Source of the DNA: Eggerthellaceae bacterium
GTDB taxonomy: Bacteria; Actinomycetota; Coriobacteriia; Coriobacteriales; Eggerthellaceae
Direction: 5' to 3'
DNA: 5,947 bases
Assembly: GCA_017960005.1 (NCBI GenBank)
Contig: JAGCZM010000033.1
Location: forward strand, 1 to 5,947
Below are positions 1 to 4,556 of the stretch, piece by piece (positions within the stretch are counted from its first letter, which is position 1; every line of letters begins with the position of its first letter). Under the pieces are notes generated by a model, which saw only the letters and a list, made by a program, of their open reading frames with translations, was not told where the DNA came from and ran no database searches. A program made the position numbers and the translations under genes.

Positions 1-967
1 GTTCAGCGACAACATCTTCGTGACGCAGTTTGGAAAACAAAGAAGTCTGTCCCGTCAAAGTGACGCGCACGTACAAATCCGCGTTCGTGAGAACTTCGGT
101 TTCTTCTTTTCTTTGCAAAACCGCATCGAGAGCTTTGTCGTAAAGCTCTTTCAAACTTGAGCAATCCCCCGCATCGACGAAGATTTGCGCCCATTCGATG
201 GTGGCCGAAGGCACAAACTCTATCTTGTTGGGAAGAGAAGTCTCAAGCGTCACGACATTGAACCCGTGGGTACCGGCTTCGTTGATGTCGTGTCCTTGCA
301 TGCAGCCGGCAAACGCGTAAGCACCGCTTGAGTCGGCATATCGTTTGTGGATATGGCCCAACGCCCAAAAATCCAACCCGCACTCAGTCAATTCGTTGAC
401 GGTGCACGGAGCATACGCCTTGCCCAAATCGGTGTGAAGAACACCGATCGCAAATTCCGCATCGGCCGCATGCGGGCTCGATTGCAGCATGTCGCGACGG
501 GACAGTCCGACCAAAGGTTTTCTGTCACCCCATTTGGATGTTTTAAACCCCGTTCCGCCCAATACGCAAAGAGGCGTGCCTTCTTTTTCGAACAAGAAAT
601 AAGAAGGGCCTTCCGCACTGAAGAAAGAAACGTTCGGCGGAAGTTCGCGCAACTCGTTTTGCCAGGTGATGAACGGATCGTGGTTTCCGGTACAGATATA
701 TACCGGAATACCCGCCGCGTTTAAGTTTTTAAGGCCGCTTAAAAACTGAATGTGCTCTTGATGGGTGGGTTTCTTTTGATCGAAGGTGTCTCCGGCCAAC
801 ACCACGAAATCCACCTTTTTATCAAGGGCCGTTTTGATCAGGGTCGCGTAAGCCTGACCGGTTGCAACCGAAAGCGCACGGGCGCGACTCGCATCGAAAT
901 CCGACAACCCCTTGAAGGGTGCTCCCAGATGCAAGTCCGCCGCGTGGATGAAGGTGAGCTTCGCCAT
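1..967 (-). CDS. yhaO: YhaO/SbcD-type metallophosphoesterase, DNA repair exonuclease (3' end outside window)
   Basis: My reading of the minus strand from the ATG at 967-965 stays open for 322 codons to the window edge, so the C-terminus is missing. The product begins MAKLTFIHAADLHLGAPFKG, the N-terminal signature of the YhaO/SbcD calcineurin-like phosphoesterases. The metal-binding motifs appear in order: D11 and H13 (DLH), D60 (AGDTFD), N95-H96 (GNHD), H178 (VLHTD) and H205/H207 (GHIH). The family uses two metal ions, usually manganese, to cut DNA, and usually partners with an SbcC/Rad50-like or YhaN ATPase; such a gene may lie beyond position 1. The start is well fixed: AGGAGG sits just upstream and overlaps the dnaB stop codon, leaving only 9 bases between the genes, so the two are probably translationally coupled. 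The 'SPFKG'-like sequence after the first motif favours YhaO over classical SbcD. The nuclease assignment is strong; the exact subfamily and partner are inferred. Confidence 0.88.
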   Translation of the reverse strand, partial: MAKLTFIHAADLHLGAPFKGLSDFDASRARALSVATGQAYATLIKTALDKKVDFVVLAGDTFDQKKPTHQEHIQFLSGLKNLNAAGIPVYICTGNHDPFITWQNELRELPPNVSFFSAEGPSYFLFEKEGTPLCVLGGTGFKTSKWGDRKPLVGLSRRDMLQSSPHAADAEFAIGVLHTDLGKAYAPCTVNELTECGLDFWALGHIHKRYADSSGAYAFAGCMQGHDINEAGTHGFNVVTLETSLPNKIEFVPSATIEWAQIFVDAGDCSSLKELYDKALDAVLQRKEETEVLTNADLYVRVTLTGQTSLFSKLRHEDVVAE

Positions 968-976
968 GAACTCCTC

Positions 977-2413
977 CTAGTTGCCGTACCCGACGGCAGC
1001 CTCCATGGCAGGTGTTGCCTTGCTGTAGAAGCTGGTGGAGTCGGGACTGAATGTCAGCGGAATGTCTCGACAGGCACCGTTTCTGTGCTTTGCGACGATT
1101 AAGGTCGCGTTGCTGACGGTTTCATCAGAGCCCTCGGGAATGTCTTTTTCGTTGACGATACGGTTGATGAACATGACGATGTCGGCATCCTGCTCGATGG
1201 CACCCGACTCTCTCAAGTCCGAAAGCATCGGGCGCGGAAGAGGAGAGTTCTTGGTTCCGCGCTGGTCGATGTTACGGCTTAACTGAGAAAGCGCCAAGAT
1301 GGGCATATCGAGCTCTTTGGCCAAAATCTTGAGTCCTCTCGAAATCTCTCCGACCTCGGTGGCGCGATTGCCGTCCTTGCGCTCGACGGAGGGCTTCATG
1401 AGTTGAAGGTAGTCCAAAACAATCAGGCCCTTACCGCCTTCCTGGACGACTTTTCTCATCTCTCTGCGTGCCTTGGCTCGTGCTTCCAAGATGCTCAGTC
1501 CCGGCGTATCGTCGACATACAGACTCAGTCCCGAAAGCGTGTTGGTGGCATCGACAATGGAGTTCCAATCTTCCGGACTCAGATGACCGGAACGGATCTT
1601 TGCCAACGAAACACGGGCTTCCATGGACAAAAGACGCTGCGCGACTTCGTTTTTGCTCATCTCCAGACTGAAGAAAGCAACGGTTGTGCCCTTCTTTGCC
1701 GCATTGACGGCAATGTTGAGTGCAAAAGAGGACTTGCCCACGCCGGGGCGGGCGGCCAAAATGACCAGCTCGCCTCCGCGCCATCCGTGGAACAAATCAT
1801 CCACGTCTGCAAAACCGGTGGGCACACCGATCATGTTGCCGGGGGCCTTGCCGATTTCCGACATCTCCTCGTACGCCTCACTGAGCAGGTTGTCGAGTTT
1901 GACAAACGAGCTTGGCACACGTGACTGAGTAACCTTGAACAGCGCGGCTTCCGCTTCTCCGACGGTTTCGGCCAAATCATCTGGAGCGTCATAGGCAATC
2001 GCGCGAATCTCGGTTGCGGCATAAAGCAAATCGCGCTGCACACTCAAGCGGCGCACGATCTCGGCATGGCGGGGCCATCCGGTCAAAGAAAACGTGTTGT
2101 CGGCCAGCTCGAGCAGATAGACGCGTCCGCCTATGGCTTCGAGTTGTCCGGTGGATTGGAGGTTGTCCGCGACGGAAATCTGATCGACGGCGATACTTCT
2201 TTCGGCAAGACTTCTGATAGCTTTAAAGATTATCTTGTGTGCCGGACGAAAGAAATTATCCTCGGTAAGCCGGGTCACCAACTCCGATGCCGCATCTTCG
2301 CTGAGCAGACATGCCGCCAAAACCGATTTTTCGGCATCTATGTCGTTGGGGATGTCTTTTTGGTCGATTACCGCGGCATGCGCCGGTTTTCTATCGCGGT
2401 TTGTCTCTGCCAT
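977..2413 (-). CDS. dnaB: Replicative DNA helicase DnaB
   Basis: This 478-residue protein has the full length and architecture of the hexameric replicative helicase that unwinds DNA at the fork. Residues 20-125 form the N-terminal primase-interacting domain (IDAEKSVLAACL onward). A linker follows, then a RecA-like motor from about residue 190. The Walker A motif is ARPGVGKSS (221-229, K227). The catalytic glutamate is E251 in FFSLEM. Walker B is IVLDYLQLM (331-339, D334). The sensor-like LSQLSR is at 375-380 (Q377), followed by DLRESGAIEQDAD (399-411). The probable arginine finger is R444 in AKHRNG. The loop after that finger reads ACRD rather than the common PTG. There is no intein. The ATG at 2413 follows AAAGGAAA. 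The gene sits downstream of rplI but is separated from it by a terminator and DnaA boxes, so it probably has its own promoter. It is coupled to the following nuclease gene through a stop codon that overlaps the Shine-Dalgarno. Confidence 0.98.
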   Translation of the reverse strand: MAETNRDRKPAHAAVIDQKDIPNDIDAEKSVLAACLLSEDAASELVTRLTEDNFFRPAHKIIFKAIRSLAERSIAVDQISVADNLQSTGQLEAIGGRVYLLELADNTFSLTGWPRHAEIVRRLSVQRDLLYAATEIRAIAYDAPDDLAETVGEAEAALFKVTQSRVPSSFVKLDNLLSEAYEEMSEIGKAPGNMIGVPTGFADVDDLFHGWRGGELVILAARPGVGKSSFALNIAVNAAKKGTTVAFFSLEMSKNEVAQRLLSMEARVSLAKIRSGHLSPEDWNSIVDATNTLSGLSLYVDDTPGLSILEARAKARREMRKVVQEGGKGLIVLDYLQLMKPSVERKDGNRATEVGEISRGLKILAKELDMPILALSQLSRNIDQRGTKNSPLPRPMLSDLRESGAIEQDADIVMFINRIVNEKDIPEGSDETVSNATLIVAKHRNGACRDIPLTFSPDSTSFYSKATPAMEAAVGYGN

Positions 2414-2421
2414 ACTCGTTT

Positions 2422-2457
2422 CCTTTATGTGCTTTTACGCCTTTATATGCGCTTATA
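2422..2457 (-). repeat. Imperfect 18-bp tandem repeat covering the dnaB ribosome-binding site
   Basis: Two adjacent 18-base units on the plus strand (2422-2439 and 2440-2457) both begin CCTTTAT and match at 13 of 18 positions. On the minus strand each ends in AAAGG. The copy nearer dnaB supplies its ribosome-binding site; the other sits 18 bases upstream and overlaps a possible -10 element. This may be a local duplication or chance in AT-rich DNA. Confidence 0.4.
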
Positions 2458-2478
2458 CTACCGCAAGAAATTACCCAA
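2452..2478 (-). promoter_or_regulatory. Possible dnaB promoter
   Basis: On the minus strand, TATAAG (2457-2452) is a fair -10 element, and TTGGGT (2478-2473) lies 15 bases upstream as a weak -35. Transcription would start near 2445, leaving a leader of about 30 bases. A second candidate -10, TATAAA, lies slightly downstream. A promoter is expected because a terminator separates dnaB from rplI, but the exact element is uncertain. Confidence 0.3.
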
Positions 2479-2527
2479 AAAAGGCTCATTTCTTTTACGA
2501 AAATCGGCGATTTCATAAAGGAAAAAG

Positions 2528-2536
2528 TTATCAACA
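2528..2536 (+). promoter_or_regulatory. DnaA box, one mismatch
   Basis: TTATCAACA differs from the consensus DnaA box TTATCCACA at one position. It lies 54 bases from a pair of perfect boxes in the same AT-rich intergenic stretch, and 70-90 bases upstream of the proposed dnaB transcription start. Confidence 0.55.
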
Positions 2537-2539
2537 ACC

Positions 2540-2586
2540 AAAAAGGAAAACCTCCGCTTCTTTTGTTCTTGAAACGGAGGTTTTCC
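2540..2586 (-). terminator. Intrinsic terminator of the rpsF–rplI operon
   Basis: A perfect 12-bp inverted repeat, GGAAAACCTCCG (2545-2556) and CGGAGGTTTTCC (2575-2586), encloses an 18-base loop. Read on the minus strand it is followed at once by five T residues (2544-2540), the expected U-tract. It starts about 60 bases past the rplI stop and lies upstream of dnaB. It therefore ends or attenuates the ribosomal-protein transcript before the helicase gene. Confidence 0.85.
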
Positions 2587-2589
2587 ACT

Positions 2590-2616
2590 TTATCCACAAT
2601 TTGTGAGTGTGGATAA
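2590..2616. promoter_or_regulatory. Two perfect DnaA boxes in inverted orientation
   Basis: TTATCCACA (2590-2598) is an exact consensus DnaA box on the plus strand. TGTGGATAA (2608-2616) is its exact reverse complement, and 9 bases separate them. The pair lies between the rplI stop and the operon terminator, in non-coding DNA. DnaA, the replication initiator and also a transcription factor, binds such sites. In RNA the pair could also fold into a 9-bp hairpin. Confidence 0.85.
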
Positions 2617-2647
2617 CAATATTTTTTTGTGGTGGTCTTGTGAGGCC

Positions 2648-3190
2648 TTATTCGGCGGCAACTTCCTCTTGGACGGCTTCCGAAGCCTGCTCCTCGACGG
2701 CGGCGGCCTCGTCAGCGGCCTTCTTGTCGGCGGCGGCAAAGGACTTCTCGTCTCCGACCTCGATGGTCAGGAAAGCCTTGATGTCACGATAGATGGAAAC
2801 GGCGATCTTGTGCTCGCCGGCAACCTTGATTGCCCCGGAAAGTTCGATCCTGCGCTTGTCGAGCTCGATATCCAAAGCGGCCTTGACGGCATCGGCAATC
2901 ATTTGGGTGGTAACCGAACCGAACAGCTGGCCTTCACTTCCGACCTGTGCAAAAACGCGAACCTTGGTGCCCTCGAGGCTGTCCTTGGTCTTCTGCGCGT
3001 CGGCAAGACGAACTTCCTCACGCTTGGCGATGTTTGCCTTGCGCTGCTCCAATTGCTTGATGTTGCCTTCGGTTGCCTTGATGGCAAAACCTTCGGGCAA
3101 AAGGTAGTTGTTGGCAAAACCGGCAGCAACCTCGACAATGTCGCCTTCTCCGCCTTTACCCTTTAATTCTTTCAACAAAATGACCTTCAT
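2648..3190 (-). CDS. rplI: Large-subunit ribosomal protein bL9
   Basis: The 180-residue product starts MKVILLKELKGKGGEGDIVE and continues VAAGFANNYLLPEGFA, which is the conserved N-terminal 23S rRNA-binding domain of bL9. A long charged connecting helix (about residues 41-75) leads to the C-terminal domain (about 76-147, including GSVTTQMIADAV and the DIKAFLTIEV end). bL9 is usually near 148-150 residues. Here about 32 more follow, rich in alanine, glutamate and lysine and probably disordered. The ATG at 3190 follows an AGGAGG that overlaps the rpsR stop codon, with 9 bases between the genes, so translation is probably coupled. It is the last gene of the operon before the terminator. Confidence 0.98.
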   Translation of the reverse strand: MKVILLKELKGKGGEGDIVEVAAGFANNYLLPEGFAIKATEGNIKQLEQRKANIAKREEVRLADAQKTKDSLEGTKVRVFAQVGSEGQLFGSVTTQMIADAVKAALDIELDKRRIELSGAIKVAGEHKIAVSIYRDIKAFLTIEVGDEKSFAAADKKAADEAAAVEEQASEAVQEEVAAE

Positions 3191-3199
3191 TGCAGCCTC

Positions 3200-3463
3200 C
3201 TAGTTGCGACCACGACGATCGCCACGACCGATGGAAGGAACGGTGTACGGCAACAATGCCATTTCGCGAGCGCGCTTTACGGCGTTTGCGATGTCGCTTT
3301 GATGCTGGGTGCAGCATCCGGTTACGCGACGGGGTTTGATCTTACCGCGATCGGTGATGTATTTGCGCAGCATCTGGGTGTCTTTGTAATCGATGTACTC
3401 GACATTGTCCTTGCAAAACTGGCAATACTTGCGATGCGGTTGCTTCGCAGCATATTCAGACAT
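3200..3463 (-). CDS. rpsR: Small-subunit ribosomal protein bS18
   Basis: The 87-residue product contains the conserved core [18 protein letters not shown] followed by [11 protein letters not shown], diagnostic of bS18, which pairs with bS6 on the platform of the 30S subunit. It keeps a zinc-ribbon-like set of ligands: C14 and C17 in a CxxC, then C51 and H54 in CCTQH. It is therefore the metal-binding (C+) form. C50 is an extra adjacent cysteine where many homologues have threonine. The C-terminus is basic (GRGDRRGRN). The ATG at 3463 follows AGAGG. It lies 23 bases after ssb and just before rplI in the usual order. Confidence 0.98.
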   Translation of the reverse strand: MSEYAAKQPHRKYCQFCKDNVEYIDYKDTQMLRKYITDRGKIKPRRVTGCCTQHQSDIANAVKRAREMALLPYTVPSIGRGDRRGRN

Positions 3464-3486
3464 GTTTAAAACCTCTTTCGTTTACT

Positions 3487-3909
3487 CTAGAACGGGATGT
3501 CTTCGTCATAAACCGAAGACGGTGCGTCAAGCACCGGTGCGGCGCTTACGGGAGCAAAACTGTTGGTGTTTTGTCCCTCACCGCGATTGGACATCAAATC
3601 CAACTCGTCAACGATAACTTCGATTTTGCTGCGTTTCTGGCCGTCTTTCTCCCACTGACTCCAGCGAAGTTTTCCTTCGACGGTGACCTTGGTTCCCTTG
3701 GTCAAAAATCTCGCAACGCCTTCGGCTCTGCTGCCGAACATAGTGCAGTCGATATAGTTGGCGTAATCCTCCCATTGTCCGGTCTGGGTGTTCTTGTGGC
3801 GATCGTTTACCGCGATTCCGAATCCCAAAACCGGCATACCGCTGCCCGTTTGACGCAATTCCGCATCTCTGGTTAAGTTACCGCTGATGACAACTCGATT
3901 GATACTCAT
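3487..3909 (-). CDS. ssb: Single-stranded DNA-binding protein SSB
   Basis: The 140-residue protein opens MSINRVVISGNLTRDAELRQ, the first strands of the SSB OB-fold, which extends to about residue 108 and includes ANYIDCTMFG and the KVTVEGKL strand. A short linker (about 109-133) leads to the acidic tip YDEDIPF (134-140), the docking peptide for replication and repair partners. SSB coats single-stranded DNA as a tetramer in most bacteria. The linker is short compared with many SSBs, but the tip is intact. The start at 3909 follows AGAGGTAAGAA. Its position between rpsF and rpsR is the classic arrangement and ties its expression to the ribosomal-protein operon. A strong hairpin lies in the 44-base gap upstream. 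Confidence 0.98.
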   Translation of the reverse strand: MSINRVVISGNLTRDAELRQTGSGMPVLGFGIAVNDRHKNTQTGQWEDYANYIDCTMFGSRAEGVARFLTKGTKVTVEGKLRWSQWEKDGQKRSKIEVIVDELDLMSNRGEGQNTNSFAPVSAAPVLDAPSSVYDEDIPF

Positions 3910-3929
3910 TTCTTACCTCTTTCGTGCCG

Positions 3930-3945
3930 GCGCGATTGTTCGCGC
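3930..3945 (-). other. GC-rich hairpin in the rpsF–ssb gap
   Basis: GCGCGA and TCGCGC form a perfect 6-bp stem around a 4-base loop in the 44-base spacer, about 10 bases upstream of the ssb Shine-Dalgarno. No U-tract follows on the minus strand, so it is not a standard terminator. It could stabilise or mark a processing point in the mRNA. Confidence 0.45.
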
Positions 3946-3953
3946 TCCGTTAA

Positions 3954-4247
3954 TTAATTGCGATCGCTGCGTCTGACGATCATGTGACGCACTACAGCGT
4001 CGTTGATACGCAAAACGCGGTCAAGCTCAGCAACATCTTCGGGATTGGCATGAAAATCAACCAAGATATAGTTACCCTCGGTAAGACCGTTGATCTCAAA
4101 AGCCAGCTTGCGCTTGCCCCAGTCGTCGACATTGTCCACGGCGCCCTTGGCGTCGGTAATGGTGGATGCAATACGGGATTGAACGTTGGCGCGGGCGTCT
4201 TCGTCAAGCGTGGGCGCAACGAAGTACAGCAGTTCATAAGCCTTCAT
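3954..4247 (-). CDS. rpsF: Small-subunit ribosomal protein bS6
   Basis: The 97-residue product MKAYELLYFVAPTLDEDARA... has bS6 features: the YELLYFVAPTL first strand, DDWGKRKLAFEINGLTEGNY in the centre, and a DRVLRINDAVVRHMIVRR end. bS6 binds the 30S platform together with bS18, which is encoded two genes downstream. I chose the ATG at 4247 because AGGAGGTGA lies directly upstream and the family sequence begins there. The same frame is open to an ATG at 4367, but that would add 40 residues unlike bS6 and would start upstream of the likely promoter. It is the first gene of the rpsF–ssb–rpsR–rplI operon. Confidence 0.98.
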   Translation of the reverse strand: MKAYELLYFVAPTLDEDARANVQSRIASTITDAKGAVDNVDDWGKRKLAFEINGLTEGNYILVDFHANPEDVAELDRVLRINDAVVRHMIVRRSDRN

Positions 4248-4274
4248 CAGCTTCACCTCCTCTGGACTTAAGCG

Positions 4275-4304
4275 GCTCCGGGCTAATGAAGGCAAGACCG
4301 GAGC
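4275..4304 (-). promoter_or_regulatory. rpsF leader hairpin, candidate bS6:bS18 autoregulatory site
   Basis: In the predicted short 5' leader of rpsF, GCTCCGG (4275-4281) and CCGGAGC (4298-4304) form a 7-bp stem with a 16-base loop. A competing GGCTA/TAGCC pairing is possible, though the TAGCC side lies at or just beyond the estimated 5' end. In many bacteria a bS6:bS18 complex binds a structured rpsF leader to repress the operon. The location and the CCG-containing stem fit that idea, but I have not matched the published consensus. Confidence 0.4.
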
Positions 4305-4321
4305 AGGAAAATAGCCTGCGT

Positions 4322-4350
4322 ATAGTAGCAAAAGCAAAGCGTCCCCGCAA
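4322..4350 (-). promoter_or_regulatory. Promoter of the rpsF operon
   Basis: On the minus strand, TTGCGG (4350-4345) and TACTAT (4327-4322) are separated by exactly 17 bases, and a TG precedes the -10 by one base (extended -10). Transcription would start near 4316, giving a leader of about 65-70 bases. The 13-base inverted repeat CGCAA-GAT-TTGCG (4346-4358) overlaps the -35 and could be an operator. Confidence 0.7.
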
Positions 4351-4394
4351 GATTTGCGTACCCTCAATCTTTTGTTTTCTTTGCCGTATCCGTC

Positions 4395-4459
4395 CGATTG
4401 AGCTGTTTTACGAAAATGATGACGGCCCGGCCCATCAAAACAGTCGCCGCATTCAATCG
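4395..4459. other. Nested inverted repeat of unknown function
   Basis: Three layers of complementarity nest within 65 bases. The outer is CGATTGA (4395-4401) with TCAATCG (4453-4459). The middle is CTGTTTT (4403-4409) with AAAACAG (4437-4443). The inner is GATG (4418-4421) with CATC (4433-4436), plus GG/CC around a CCCGG loop. Both main stems are perfect 7-bp matches. Asymmetric bulges separate the layers: 1 and 9 bases between outer and middle, 8 and 0 between middle and inner. If the promoters called here are right, it lies between the two transcription starts, so it could be a DNA-level site, a separate small RNA or part of a longer rpsF leader. I recognise no known family. Confidence 0.5.
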
Positions 4460-4519
4460 CCGTTTTTGCAAAAAGGGTTTCGAATAGTAAACCGTAGGGC
4501 GTTTGCGTTTGCCGTTGCC

Positions 4520-4547
4520 GTTATAATGTGCGCTTGAATCAATTCAA
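4520..4547 (-). promoter_or_regulatory. Possible distal minus-strand promoter towards rpsF
   Basis: Read on the minus strand, TTGAAT (4547-4542) and TATAAC (4525-4520) are 16 bases apart. This promoter would make an RNA that runs through the nested inverted repeat towards rpsF. Its -35 overlaps the bases just upstream of the foldase start, and its -10 overlaps the plus-strand TATAAT. Sequence match only. Confidence 0.3.
4522..4527 (+). promoter_or_regulatory. -10 element of the foldase gene promoter
   Basis: TATAAT is a perfect -10 hexamer located 29 bases before the chosen start codon; transcription would begin near 4534. No good -35 is present at 16-18 bases upstream, so the promoter may be weak or activator-dependent. 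Confidence 0.45.
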
Positions 4548-4556
4548 AGGATGCCC

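Larger units (their letters stand above)
4248..4556. other. Divergent intergenic region between rpsF and the foldase gene
   Basis: This stretch of about 309 bases holds no convincing gene. From left to right it contains the rpsF ribosome site and leader, the rpsF promoter, a nested inverted repeat (4395-4459), a 12-bp perfect palindrome TTTTTGCAAAAA (4463-4474), and the promoter-like region and ribosome site of the plus-strand foldase. Open frames across it have no ribosome site and no recognisable protein. Confidence 0.7.

Noticed and set aside
347..1102. Plus-strand open frames opposite the nuclease gene
   Set aside because: They are shadows. The minus strand carries all phosphoesterase metal motifs in one uninterrupted frame.
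1403..1924. Plus-strand open frame of 173 codons within dnaB
   Set aside because: It lies opposite the Walker A and B motifs of an intact helicase and shows no protein features of its own.
2414..2647. Complete chromosomal origin (oriC)
   Set aside because: Only three DnaA boxes are visible and dnaA/dnaN are not in the window. A regulatory or origin-proximal site is the safer reading, though an origin nearby cannot be excluded.
3930..3945. SOS (LexA) box upstream of ssb
   Set aside because: Only one CGAAC half is present; the GTTCG half at the required 4-base spacing is missing.
4248..4367. A 40-residue N-terminal extension of bS6 starting at 4367
   Set aside because: bS6 family sequence and a perfect Shine-Dalgarno fix the start at 4247. 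The extension would begin upstream of the likely transcription start.
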